Origin: Burkholderiaceae bacterium
GTDB taxonomy: Bacteria; Pseudomonadota; Gammaproteobacteria; Burkholderiales; Burkholderiaceae
DNA: 64,000 bases
Reading direction: 5' to 3'
NCBI GenBank assembly: GCA_947450225.1
Contig: CANFUO010000004.1
Location: 1-64,000 of the forward strand
This document shows, piece after piece, positions 35,721-45,371 of the stretch. The position numbers and the translations under genes were made by a program. The first letter of the stretch is position 1. Each line of letters begins with the position of its first letter. The notes below the pieces were generated by a model. It searched no databases, had not been told where the DNA came from, and was given only the letters and a program-made list of their open reading frames with translations.

Positions 35721-38700
35721 TTAGGATAAGTAAGAGAGCAGTCTTTTTAAAGAAGCAGTTCTTTGATTCAGGGACTCGAATGCATTTGCTGGATTGGGAG
35801 AAATCCGTAATCGATCTTGCCCTGCAAGTTGAGTAAAGCGGTCTTTTTGAATCAATTGAATAATTTTCATAGAGTCAATTGGAGGGTTTGGAATAAATTG
35901 AACCTTAATTGCTTCTGGGGAGGCCTCTATTTTTTTGATACCCAATTTTTCCATCAGTAGTCTTAAGCGATGATTATCTAATAATGTTTGGGTTGATTCT
36001 GGTAAATCTCCAAAACGATCAATAATTTCAGCATGGATATCGTCTATAGCTTCATTTGTGGTGGAGCTAGATAAACGTTTATAAATAGATAATCGCTCAT
36101 GAACATCGGGACAAAAGGCATTCGGTAAAAGAGCTGGGCATCCTAAAGAGATATCAGTAATTGCATGCATCGGGCTCATCAAGTCTGGCTCTTTTCCTTT
36201 TTTGAGTTCAGAAATTGCCCGGTTAAGCATATCTGTATATAACTGAAAACCAATTTCATGGATATCGCCAGACTGTTTATCACCCAATACCTCGCCAGCA
36301 CCTCGGATTTCAAGATCATGCATCGCGAGGTAAAAACCAGAACCCAGTTCCTCCATAGATACGATGGCATCTAATCTTAATTTCGCTTGTTTACTTAATA
36401 TATCAGGATCTGGAACCAGCAAATAGGCATAGGCCTGATGGTGGGATCGACCGACACGACCCCGCAATTGGTGAAGTTGCGCGAGCCCAAATTTATCAGC
36501 CCTGTGCATAATAATTGTATTGGCAGAAGGAACGTCAATCCCTGTCTCAATAATGGTTGAACACAATAAGACATTGCATCTTTTAGAAACAAAATCATGC
36601 ATCACTTGCTCAAGACTGCGTTCATGCATTTGACCGTGCGCCACTCCAATTCTTGCTTCAGGAATGAGTTTTTCTAGGGACTGTCGTCTATTTTCGATAG
36701 TTTCAACTTCATTGTGTAAGAAGTAAACTTGTCCACCTCGTTTAAGTTCTCGCAGAATTGCTTCTCGAATAACGCTATCACCCTCACGACGAACGAAGGT
36801 TTTAATCGCTAAGCGTTTTTGTGGGGCAGTGGCAATGACCGACAGTTCTCGCAGTCCTTCAAGAGCCATACCTAATGTCCGAGGAATCGGAGTAGCTGTT
36901 AGCGTAAGAACATCAACCTCAGCTCGTAAGGCTTTAAAGGTTTCTTTTTGACGCACGCCAAATCGATGTTCCTCATCAATGATGACGAGGCCAAGGCGAT
37001 TAAATTTAATATCAGGGGAAAGTAGCTTATGCGTGCCGATAATAATATCTGCATGGCCACTTTCAAGGGACTCTAAGGCCTGTTTAATTTCTTTAGCGGA
37101 CTTAAATCTTGATACTTCAACGATTTTGACTGGCCAATCAGCAAAGCGATTTTGCCAAGTGGTCGCATGTTGCTCAGAAAGTAATGTAGTTGGTGCTAAA
37201 ACAGCCACTTGTTTGCCCCCCATGACGGCCACAAAACTCGCGCGTAAGGCAACTTCAGTTTTACCAAAACCTACATCGCCACAAATCAATCGATCCATGG
37301 GCTGGCCACTCGTCATGTCTTTAATGACCTCTTGGATGGCATTTTGCTGATCGACTGTTTCTTCAAAACCAAAGCTTTCGGCAAAAGCATCATAGTCATG
37401 GCTAGAGAATTCAAACGAATGGCCATGACGCAGAGCTCTTTTCGCGTAAATATCAAGCAGTTCAGCAGCTGTATCGCGGATTTGTTGTGCGGCTTTTCTT
37501 TTCGCTTTTTCCCATTGTCCCGAACCTAAATTATGCAGGGGTGCATTTTCAGGATCTGACCCAGAATAACGAGAAATTAAATGTAATTGGTTAACAGGGA
37601 CATATAAGGTTGCGCTATTGGCATATCGTAAATGTAAAAACTCTTCATCGCCATACCCCAAATCTAAAATCAGTAAGCCTTGATAACGACCGATACCATG
37701 TTCCGAATGGACTACAGGATCACCAATTTTTAGTTCTGATAAATCTCTGACTAAATATTCAACATTAGTAGCTTGATCTTTTCTGGAAATTTTTCCTGCT
37801 TTTCGCTGTTCTGAGGAATTGGAAAAAATTTCTGTTTCAGTAAGGACCGTTAGTTGCTGATGCTTGGAAATAAAGCCATCAAAAAGAGGAGCTATAACAA
37901 TGCCAAGTTGTTTGTCACTCATGAAGAACTCATGAATACTAGAGAATTGATCAATGTTGATATGCGTCGCGTTTTCTAGATCATTAGACTCATCGAGTAA
38001 TTGCTTGATTGATTCTCGTCTACCGGGGCTATCAGCACAAATCAACACACGGTTAGTTGTGCTTTGCATATAGTTTTTTAAAAGGTGGATAGGGTCTTTA
38101 TCTCGACGGATCACACCGATTTCTGGAGGCGTGGAGAAATAAGGATTTTCATCTTCAGGTTGAGGTGCATCCAAGAACACTCTTGGGTAGGGCTTTAGAT
38201 AAGAAAAGAAACTATCTTCCTTCTGATAAAGTTGCTCTGGCGGTAAGATAGGATGTTCAGAATCATGCGATAAAAATTGATATCTTTCTTCAACCGAACT
38301 CCAAAATGTTTTAAAAGCATCCTGAAGGTTCCCGAGCCCCCATATCCATGCGGGTTTTTCGGATTGAGGGAAATAATCAAACAGGTAAGACGTTTGTGAA
38401 AAAAACAAAGGTAAATACGATTCAATACCAGCTCCAGGTATACCTAAACCGACATCTTTATAGAGAGGGCATTTGGCAGGATTGCCATCAAAGACTTCAC
38501 GCCATTTACCACGAAAATCTTTTCTGGCTTGTTCATGAAATGGGAATTCGTGCCCGGGTAACAGTTTAATTTCTTTCACTGGATAGAGGCTTCGTTGTGT
38601 GTCGGGATCAAATACTTTTATTTGATCAATAACATCCCCAAATAAATCAATCCTGAATGGCAATGCAGAGCCCATTGGAAATAAGTCGATAAGCCCTCCA

Positions 38701-39254
38701 CGAATACTATATTCACCTGGCCGAACTACTGCTGAAACAGGATCATAGCCACCTTGTTGCAGTTGCTGAAGAAGGGCTGCCTCATTCATATTCGAGCCCT
38801 GCTTAAAAAAGAAGGTATTCGCTGCTAAAAACGCTGGCGGTGCAAGACATGTGATAGCTGAACTTAATGGCACAATCACGATATCGCAAGCACCGGTCAT
38901 CAATTCATGAAGCGTTTTCAGTCTTTCGGAAATAAGGTCGTGATGCGGTGAAAATTGATCATAGGGCAAGATTTCCCAATCCGGCAATAAACACACCCGC
39001 AGATCCTGATTAAATAGAGGTATTTCTTGTGAAAGGCGTTGGGCAACAGTCGGTTCACTACAAATGACTACCATGACTGAGAATTGCTGACGATAAAACT
39101 GTGCATGTTCAGCAATCAGACCCGCGTCGCTAGAGCCTATACAATAATTCCAGGTAAAACGCTTCCCTGGCTCAGGCCCGAGTAATGGGGGGGTGAGTTT
39201 AATTTGCGTGTGTGTGTTAGATTCAACAACTGTGTTATCAGACATTGCCTCCAT
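35721..39254 (-). CDS. mfd: Transcription-repair coupling factor
   Basis: The 1177-residue protein has the full Mfd layout. A UvrB-like N-terminal module (LLPDWEILPYDQFSPH, RPGEYSIRGGLIDLFP) comes first, then the RNA polymerase-interacting domain (IGDPVVHSEHGIGRYQGL). The RecG-like translocase follows, with Walker A GDVGFGKTEVA, DEEHRFG, TATPIPRTL and QLRGRVGRSHHQAYAYLL, and a TRCF domain at the end. It removes stalled RNA polymerase and recruits UvrA. It starts near 39254 or three codons later, divergent from ispDF. Confidence 0.95.
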   Translation of the reverse strand: MEAMSDNTVVESNTHTQIKLTPPLLGPEPGKRFTWNYCIGSSDAGLIAEHAQFYRQQFSVMVVICSEPTVAQRLSQEIPLFNQDLRVCLLPDWEILPYDQFSPHHDLISERLKTLHELMTGACDIVIVPLSSAITCLAPPAFLAANTFFFKQGSNMNEAALLQQLQQGGYDPVSAVVRPGEYSIRGGLIDLFPMGSALPFRIDLFGDVIDQIKVFDPDTQRSLYPVKEIKLLPGHEFPFHEQARKDFRGKWREVFDGNPAKCPLYKDVGLGIPGAGIESYLPLFFSQTSYLFDYFPQSEKPAWIWGLGNLQDAFKTFWSSVEERYQFLSHDSEHPILPPEQLYQKEDSFFSYLKPYPRVFLDAPQPEDENPYFSTPPEIGVIRRDKDPIHLLKNYMQSTTNRVLICADSPGRRESIKQLLDESNDLENATHINIDQFSSIHEFFMSDKQLGIVIAPLFDGFISKHQQLTVLTETEIFSNSSEQRKAGKISRKDQATNVEYLVRDLSELKIGDPVVHSEHGIGRYQGLLILDLGYGDEEFLHLRYANSATLYVPVNQLHLISRYSGSDPENAPLHNLGSGQWEKAKRKAAQQIRDTAAELLDIYAKRALRHGHSFEFSSHDYDAFAESFGFEETVDQQNAIQEVIKDMTSGQPMDRLICGDVGFGKTEVALRASFVAVMGGKQVAVLAPTTLLSEQHATTWQNRFADWPVKIVEVSRFKSAKEIKQALESLESGHADIIIGTHKLLSPDIKFNRLGLVIIDEEHRFGVRQKETFKALRAEVDVLTLTATPIPRTLGMALEGLRELSVIATAPQKRLAIKTFVRREGDSVIREAILRELKRGGQVYFLHNEVETIENRRQSLEKLIPEARIGVAHGQMHERSLEQVMHDFVSKRCNVLLCSTIIETGIDVPSANTIIMHRADKFGLAQLHQLRGRVGRSHHQAYAYLLVPDPDILSKQAKLRLDAIVSMEELGSGFYLAMHDLEIRGAGEVLGDKQSGDIHEIGFQLYTDMLNRAISELKKGKEPDLMSPMHAITDISLGCPALLPNAFCPDVHERLSIYKRLSSSTTNEAIDDIHAEIIDRFGDLPESTQTLLDNHRLRLLMEKLGIKKIEASPEAIKVQFIPNPPIDSMKIIQLIQKDRFTQLAGQDRLRISPNPANAFESLNQRTASLKRLLSYLS

Positions 39255-39302
39255 TATAGAATTGATGCATGAATTTGCTTGTACTTAATGAAAGAGTTTT
39301 AT

Positions 39303-40490
39303 ATGTATGACTCAATAGTTTCATCAACTTGCCATGTTTTAATACCGTGCGCGGGCACTGGCTCACGCTTTGGGTCGGATATTCCTAAGCAATTTCAAAA
39401 GCTTGCTGGAAAAAAGGTCATACAACATAGCATTGATATATTTTCATCAATTGAGCAAATACAGACTATATGGGTTGGCTTAACTACCATAGATCAAGAT
39501 TCCGAAGATCTCACATCAGCCAAAGTTAAAACCGTAAAAACGGGCGGTAAAACAAGATCACAAACAGTACTCAATACCCTAGACCAGATGATTCAGAATC
39601 AAATCCCTTTAAGTGATTGGGTATTGGTGCATGACGCAGCAAGACCGGGAGTTGTTAAACAGGATGTTGAGCGTTTGATACAGCAGGTAACCAATGTAAA
39701 TACCTGTGTTGGCGGGATATTAGCTTTACCGATTACAGACACAGTCAAAGTATCGGATCCATCATTGACGCATATTGTTAGTACCCAGTCTAGAGAATTA
39801 CTTTGGCGAGCGCAAACCCCGCAAATGTTTCGAATTGGACAATTAAGAGATGCCCTGAGTAAAGCTATTCAAAAAGGTATTGAGGTGACAGATGAAGCAA
39901 GTGCTATGGAAGGTTTAGGATTAAAACCATTATTAGTGATGGGTTCAATGGAGAACTTTAAGATTACTTATCAAAACGATTTATTAAGCATGGAGAAATT
40001 GATGAAACATGATTCATCACTAAGAATAGGCCAAGGATATGATGTGCATCGACTTGTGGAAGGTCGAAATCTCATATTAGGAGGTATTCATATACCATTC
40101 CAAAAAGGTTTATTGGGGCATTCAGATGCAGATGCTTTGTTTCACGCAATCACAGACGCACTTTTAGGAGCGGCAGGTTTAGGAGATATAGGGCAACATT
40201 TTCCTGATACAGATCCTCAGTATAAAAATGCGGATAGCGGATTATTGCTTGAACATGCTTATCAACTGGTATTGAAAAAGGGGTATAGCATCTTGAACAT
40301 AGACGCTACCGTTATTTGCCAAGCCCCTAAACTTGCACAACATATACCGAGTATGATTTTAAGTATAGGAAAAGTTTTAAAGATTGACTCTTCCCTAGTA
40401 AACATTAAGGCTAAAACGAACGAAGGTTTAGGTTATTTAGGCAACTCAGAAGCGATTGAAACTCAAGCAGTGGTATTACTACATAAATAG
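39303..40490 (+). CDS. ispDF: Bifunctional IspD/IspF (MEP pathway)
   Basis: One frame encodes both enzymes. The ~235-residue IspD part has [26 protein letters not shown] and TQTP-like RAQTPQMF. A short linker leads to a ~155-residue IspF part with [24 protein letters not shown] and the C-terminal [12 protein letters not shown]. IspD makes CDP-methylerythritol and IspF the cyclodiphosphate. Three in-frame starts exist; ATG at 39303 has AAAGAG six bases ahead and is preferred over TTG 39279 and ATG 39288. Fusion is familiar in alpha- and epsilonproteobacteria but not usual in this group. Confidence 0.92.
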   Translation: MYDSIVSSTCHVLIPCAGTGSRFGSDIPKQFQKLAGKKVIQHSIDIFSSIEQIQTIWVGLTTIDQDSEDLTSAKVKTVKTGGKTRSQTVLNTLDQMIQNQIPLSDWVLVHDAARPGVVKQDVERLIQQVTNVNTCVGGILALPITDTVKVSDPSLTHIVSTQSRELLWRAQTPQMFRIGQLRDALSKAIQKGIEVTDEASAMEGLGLKPLLVMGSMENFKITYQNDLLSMEKLMKHDSSLRIGQGYDVHRLVEGRNLILGGIHIPFQKGLLGHSDADALFHAITDALLGAAGLGDIGQHFPDTDPQYKNADSGLLLEHAYQLVLKKGYSILNIDATVICQAPKLAQHIPSMILSIGKVLKIDSSLVNIKAKTNEGLGYLGNSEAIETQAVVLLHK

Positions 40491-40498
40491 GAATTTAA

Positions 40499-41611
40499 AT
40501 GTCAGCATTAGAAAATCTCAAATTATTACAACCCGTAAAAATTGGCTCTTTAGAATTAAAAAATAGAATCATCATGGCACCCCTAACGCGGATGAGGGCT
40601 ATAGAAAATGATGTCCCAACGCCATTAGCTAAGACATATTATGCGCAGCGCGCAAGTGCAGGATTAATTATTTCGGAGGCAACACAAGTCGGCCCACTAG
40701 GTAAGGGCTATCCAGCCACGCCAGGGATTTATAGTCCAGAGCAAACAAAGGCTTGGGCTCAAATTGTTGAGGCAGTGCATGCCAAAGACGGTAAGATATT
40801 CGCGCAACTATGGCATGTGGGAAGAACATCGCATACATCATTCCATGAAAAAGAAGGCCTACCGATTGCTCCATCAGCGATTAAACCATATGGCAAGACA
40901 TTTACCAATTCATGGGCGTTTGTGCCCTATGAAACACCAAGGGAAATGACGATAGAGGATATTGATCTTGTCGTACACCAATTCTATCTAGCGGCAAAAA
41001 ATGCAAAAGAGGCAGGGTTTGATGGCATAGAAATTCATAGTGCGAATGGTTATTTATTAGATCAGTTTTTGCAATCAAAAACCAATCACCGTACAGATCA
41101 ATATGGCGGTTCATTTGAGAATCGGACGCGATTATTGAATCAGATTTTAAATCAAGTGAAAACGGTCTTTGAGCCCTCAAGGATTGGTGTTAGATTATCT
41201 CCATTTGGTACTTTTGGCGATATTGCAGAGGATGAGCCAATGGGCTTATTTACTTATGTCATAGAACAGTTAAACCAACATCAACTCGGGTATTTACATG
41301 TGATTGAGCCAAGATCAACCTCTGCTGGGGGTGATGATAAAGTTCTTGAAAATGCACCAAGTACATCTTCTATATTTAAAAGTACCTTTAAAGGCGTTTT
41401 CATCAGTGCAGGGGGCTATACACGAGAATCTGGCGAAGAAACCTTGAATAAAAATGAAGCAGATGCAATTGCCTACGGCAGACTCTACATTGCAAATCCT
41501 GATTTAGTCGAGAGATTTGCTCAAAATGCTCCACTAAATGCCTATCAACGAGAGACATTTTATGGAGGTAACGAAAAGGGCTATACCGATTATCCAAGCC
41601 TTGGTAACTAA
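40499..41611 (+). CDS. Old Yellow Enzyme family alkene reductase (NemA-like)
   Basis: The 370-residue FMN barrel protein has IIMAPLTRMRA near the N-terminus and the substrate-binding pair His/Asn in EIHSANGYLLDQFLQ. TNHRTDQYGGSFENR follows, and the phosphate-binding FISAGGYTRE and IAYGRLYIANPDLV complete the FMN site. It reduces activated C=C bonds, maleimides or nitro compounds with NADPH. The natural substrate is unknown. It follows ispDF by eight bases, perhaps only by read-through. Confidence 0.9.
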   Translation: MSALENLKLLQPVKIGSLELKNRIIMAPLTRMRAIENDVPTPLAKTYYAQRASAGLIISEATQVGPLGKGYPATPGIYSPEQTKAWAQIVEAVHAKDGKIFAQLWHVGRTSHTSFHEKEGLPIAPSAIKPYGKTFTNSWAFVPYETPREMTIEDIDLVVHQFYLAAKNAKEAGFDGIEIHSANGYLLDQFLQSKTNHRTDQYGGSFENRTRLLNQILNQVKTVFEPSRIGVRLSPFGTFGDIAEDEPMGLFTYVIEQLNQHQLGYLHVIEPRSTSAGGDDKVLENAPSTSSIFKSTFKGVFISAGGYTRESGEETLNKNEADAIAYGRLYIANPDLVERFAQNAPLNAYQRETFYGGNEKGYTDYPSLGN

Positions 41612-41694
41612 TATTTATTAGCTCGTACATCTAATTTATGTCCTTTAGGCCCAAGTCAATGTAAAATAATCGATTACTTTGAGAAATTGAAGTT

Positions 41695-41781
41695 GCGAGG
41701 ATGGCGAAATTGGTAGACGCACCAGGTTTAGGTCCTGACGCCAGAAATGGTGTGGGGGTTCGAGTCCCCCTCCTCGCACCA
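41695..41781 (+). tRNA. tRNA-Leu (UAG)
   Basis: An 87-base class II tRNA with long variable arm and encoded CCA. Acceptor GCGAGGA pairs with TCCTCGC, and the anticodon loop TTTAGGT gives UAG. The T arm contains GGTTCGAGTCC. It lies upstream of tig. Confidence 0.95.
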
Positions 41782-41799
41782 AAAGGAAAAGGGCTGATT

Positions 41800-41857
41800 A
41801 AGTCATTTCAGGCATGCAAGCGAATCTGATCGTAATGCATCAAATGCTGAAATGCTT
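41800..41857 (+). other. Stem-loop between tRNA-Leu and tig
   Basis: AAGTCATTTCAG (41800-41811) can pair with CTGAAATGCTT (41847-41857) with one bulged base and a ~35-base loop. No T-run follows directly. It could stabilise an RNA end or lie in the tig leader; a function is not established. Confidence 0.3.
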
Positions 41858-41901
41858 AATTTCCATATAATGATTAACTTGTTTTATTACCTTAAATAAA
41901 T

Positions 41902-43239
41902 ATGTCACTTCAAATTGAAAATATCGGCGCTTTAGAAAGAAAAGTATCTTTAGAGTTTGCCAAGTCTGAGTTACTTCCTCAAAGAGCAGCCAAATTAAAG
42001 CAACTTGGTAAGAACATGAAAATGGCAGGTTTTAGACCTGGTAAAGTTCCGGCCAAAATGATTGAGCAACAATATGGTCAACAAGTTGACTTCGAATTAT
42101 CTTTCGATCATGCATCGAACCGTTTCTTTGAGTTTGCACAAGAGCAAAAGATTGAATTGGTAGGTCAACCGCGTTTAGAGCCTAAAAGCGAGTTGGATGC
42201 AGATCAAATCATATTTGACGCCTTTTTTGAGGTTTTTCCTGAAGTAACGGTAGGGGACTTTAGTCAATCTGAAATTACACGTTATGACACAGAGGTCAAT
42301 GATGCAGAAATTGACAAAACGATTGATTTACTGCGTAAACAACGCGTTCATTATCATCCTAGAGGTGAAGACCTTGGCCATGGAGATGGTGGTTCAAACC
42401 TATCTGCCCAAGATGGTGATCAGGTAACGATTGATTTTGTGGGCTCTATTGATGGTATTGAATTTGACGGTGGTAAAGCGAGTGACTTTACTTTTATCCT
42501 AGGACAAGGTCAGATGCTTCCTGAGTTTGAAGCGGCTGCACTAGGTTTAGCTAGCGGTCAGGATAAAACCTTCCCCCTTAATTTTCCGCAGGATTACCAT
42601 GGCAAAGAGGTTGCTGGTAAAACAGCTGAATTTAAAATCACCATGAAAAAAGTTGAATGGCCACATTTGCCGGAGATTAATGACGAATTCGCATTAAGTT
42701 TAGGCGTAACAGAGGGTGGCGTAGATAAGGTGCGTGATGAAGTACGTCAAAATCTCCAGCGTGAAATTGAGAGAAGAAAACAGACCATTTTGAAAACTCA
42801 AGCCCTAGATGCATTATCAAATGCAACCACCTTAGAGTTACCAAAATTTTTAGTCAGCCAAGAAGAAGAGCGTTTAATTGAAATGGCAAGACAAGATTTG
42901 GAGCAAAGAGGCGTACCGAATGCTAAAAATGCACCAATTCCTCCAGGCATGTTTGCCCCGCAAGCTGAGCAACGTGTCAAGTTAGGGTTGATATTAAATC
43001 AACTCGTAAAAGATGAATCTTTAAAGCCGAGCCCTGAACAAATTAAAGCGGAAATTGATGAACAAGCTGCAAGTTATGAAGATCCTCAAGAAGTAACGCT
43101 TTGGTACTATAGTGACCCGAAAAGACTTGGAGATATAGAATCCTTGGTGATGGAAAATAATGTAGTTGCTTATGTTTTATCGAAGGCTAAGGTGATTGAT
43201 AAGAAAGTTACTTTTGAAGAGTTAAGTGTCATCAAGTAA
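41902..43239 (+). CDS. tig: Trigger factor
   Basis: The 445-residue ribosome-bound chaperone has an N-terminal ribosome-binding domain with the signature [12 protein letters not shown]. The FKBP-type domain ([31 protein letters not shown]) follows, then a long C-terminal helical chaperone arm. It shields nascent chains and isomerises prolyl bonds. It begins the tig-clpP-clpX-lon block. Confidence 0.95.
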   Translation: MSLQIENIGALERKVSLEFAKSELLPQRAAKLKQLGKNMKMAGFRPGKVPAKMIEQQYGQQVDFELSFDHASNRFFEFAQEQKIELVGQPRLEPKSELDADQIIFDAFFEVFPEVTVGDFSQSEITRYDTEVNDAEIDKTIDLLRKQRVHYHPRGEDLGHGDGGSNLSAQDGDQVTIDFVGSIDGIEFDGGKASDFTFILGQGQMLPEFEAAALGLASGQDKTFPLNFPQDYHGKEVAGKTAEFKITMKKVEWPHLPEINDEFALSLGVTEGGVDKVRDEVRQNLQREIERRKQTILKTQALDALSNATTLELPKFLVSQEEERLIEMARQDLEQRGVPNAKNAPIPPGMFAPQAEQRVKLGLILNQLVKDESLKPSPEQIKAEIDEQAASYEDPQEVTLWYYSDPKRLGDIESLVMENNVVAYVLSKAKVIDKKVTFEELSVIK

Positions 43240-43268
43240 TATATAAGTTACTTTATAAGGAAATATTT

Positions 43269-43892
43269 ATGTCTTTTCATGATCAAGATTCTTTCATCAC
43301 CCCAAAAAACCTTGGATTAGTTCCAATGGTGATTGAAACCTCTGGAAGAGGTGAGAGAGCTTATGACATTTACTCAAGACTCCTCAAAGAACGCGTTGTG
43401 TTTTTAGTCGGTGAGGTCAATGATCACACGGCAAACTTAGTCATTGCGCAGATGTTGTTTTTAGAAAGTGAAAATCCAGACAAAGACATTTCCTTGTACA
43501 TAAACTCACCAGGCGGGTCAGTATCTTCTGGATTGGCAATCTTTGATACGATGAATTTTATTAAACCCGATATTAGTACTTTATGTATGGGTTTAGCGGC
43601 AAGTATGGGTGCATTTTTATTAGCAGCAGGGGCTAAAGGCAAACGTTTTGCTTTGCCAAATTCTAGAATTATGATTCATCAGCCATTAGGCGGCGCACGT
43701 GGACAAGCCTCTGATATTGAAATTCAAGCTCGAGAAATTTTATATCTACGTGAACAGTTAAATAAAATTTTAGCTGAGAGAACTGGCCAGACGATTGAAA
43801 CGATTGCTAAAGACACGGACCGGGATAATTTCATGTCCGGCGATCAAGCAGCGCAATATGGTTTAATCGATAAAGTCATTACCTCCAGATAA
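43269..43892 (+). CDS. clpP: ATP-dependent Clp protease proteolytic subunit
   Basis: The 207-residue serine peptidase has Ser112 in [14 protein letters not shown] and His137 in IMIHQPLGG, the positions known from E. coli Clp[19 protein letters not shown] precedes them. It forms the degradation chamber used by ClpX, encoded nine bases downstream. An AAGGAAA site lies ahead of the ATG. Confidence 0.96.
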   Translation: MSFHDQDSFITPKNLGLVPMVIETSGRGERAYDIYSRLLKERVVFLVGEVNDHTANLVIAQMLFLESENPDKDISLYINSPGGSVSSGLAIFDTMNFIKPDISTLCMGLAASMGAFLLAAGAKGKRFALPNSRIMIHQPLGGARGQASDIEIQAREILYLREQLNKILAERTGQTIETIAKDTDRDNFMSGDQAAQYGLIDKVITSR

Positions 43893-43901
43893 GTTAAATT
43901 C

Positions 43902-45209
43902 ATGACCACAAGTAGCGACGGCTCTAATAAAACTTTAATTTGTTCCTTCTGTGGCAAGACACATGACGAAGTTGTCAGGATGATTGCCGGCCCCTCAGTA
44001 TTTATCTGCGATGAGTGCGTTAATTTATGTAACGAGGTGATTGCAGAAGGGGGAGATAAAAACAAGCCAGCATCAGCAGCGAAACAATCTGAAGATTTGC
44101 CTTCCCCCGAACATATTAAAGCGATACTAGACCAGTATGTGATTGGTCAAACCCAAGCCAAAAAAACATTAGCGGTCGCTGTTTATAACCACTACAAGCG
44201 CTTAAACAATCTTCAACCATTAGAGCTCCAAAATAAAGAGAGCACGTCGGTGCGTAAAACCGCAATGGTGAATGGTGTTGAGTTAGCTAAAAGTAATATC
44301 CTGTTAATTGGACCAACTGGCTCTGGAAAAACACTGCTTGCTCAAACATTAGCTAGATTATTAGATGTACCATTTGTGATGGCTGATGCGACAACATTAA
44401 CTGAGGCTGGATATGTTGGGGAAGATGTCGAAAACATCATCCAAAAACTATTACAAGCCTGTAGTTATGACGTAGAAAAAGCACAGCGTGGCATTGTCTA
44501 TATTGATGAAATTGATAAGATTTCTAGAAAATCTGAAAATCCTTCAATTACCAGAGATGTCTCTGGAGAAGGTGTACAGCAAGCATTATTAAAGTTAGTT
44601 GAAGGTACGATTGCATCGATACCTCCTCAAGGTGGTCGTAAGCATCCGAACCAAGATTTTTTACAAATTGATACAACCAATATCCTCTTTATTTGTGGCG
44701 GTGCTTTTGATGGCTTAGAAAAGATTATCAATCTAAGGTCTTCTAAGGCAGGGATTGGCTTTAATGCCACGGTTCAAAGTAAAAACATGAAAAGTTTTGG
44801 TGAACTCATTGAACAAGTTGAACCAGAAGACTTAATTAAATTTGGTTTGATTCCTGAATTAATAGGCCGTTTACCGGTCATTGCCACCTTGGCGCAATTA
44901 GACGAGGCCGCATTTATACAAATTCTGACTGAGCCAAAAAATGCATTGGTCAAACAATATCAGGCGCTGTTTAATTTAGAAAACGTTACTCTAGAGTTTC
45001 GTGAAGATGCTTTAAAAGCGATTGCCAAAAAAGCGATGGACAGAAATACTGGCGCAAGAGGTTTGCGATCCATCCTGGAGCACATTTTGCTAGACGTCAT
45101 GTATCAGATTCCCTCCCAAAAAACCATTGAAAAAGTCATTATTGATGCCAATTGCGTAGAAGGCGGAACTCCAACATTGGTGCACCATGCTGCATCATCG
45201 GCTGCTTAA
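43902..45209 (+). CDS. clpX: Clp protease ATP-binding subunit ClpX
   Basis: The 435-residue AAA+ unfoldase begins with a four-Cys zinc domain (Cys14, 17, 36 and 39). Walker A is [12 protein letters not shown] near residue 140, with [16 protein letters not shown], Walker [11 protein letters not shown] and sensor-2 [13 protein letters not shown]. The KAGIGFNA loop contains the IGF tripeptide that docks ClpP. It lies in an operon with clpP. Confidence 0.96.
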   Translation: MTTSSDGSNKTLICSFCGKTHDEVVRMIAGPSVFICDECVNLCNEVIAEGGDKNKPASAAKQSEDLPSPEHIKAILDQYVIGQTQAKKTLAVAVYNHYKRLNNLQPLELQNKESTSVRKTAMVNGVELAKSNILLIGPTGSGKTLLAQTLARLLDVPFVMADATTLTEAGYVGEDVENIIQKLLQACSYDVEKAQRGIVYIDEIDKISRKSENPSITRDVSGEGVQQALLKLVEGTIASIPPQGGRKHPNQDFLQIDTTNILFICGGAFDGLEKIINLRSSKAGIGFNATVQSKNMKSFGELIEQVEPEDLIKFGLIPELIGRLPVIATLAQLDEAAFIQILTEPKNALVKQYQALFNLENVTLEFREDALKAIAKKAMDRNTGARGLRSILEHILLDVMYQIPSQKTIEKVIIDANCVEGGTPTLVHHAASSAA

Positions 45210-45371
45210 GCACTCTTTTTTTCTTAGCCCTCAACAATTTCTAATAAAATTGATAGAAGTTCTAAAGTTCAATGAAAAAAGTGTATTCTAGACTTGTAAT
45301 TGAGTAATTTGGCACTAAATATTCAATAGAACACCTAAATATAGCTTTTCGCCTGATTGGAGAATATAAAA

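Noticed and set aside
45240-45371. Heat-shock (sigma-32) promoter before lon
   Set aside because: CTTGTAA near 45295 resembles a -35 element but no matching CCCCAT-type -10 at proper spacing is present.
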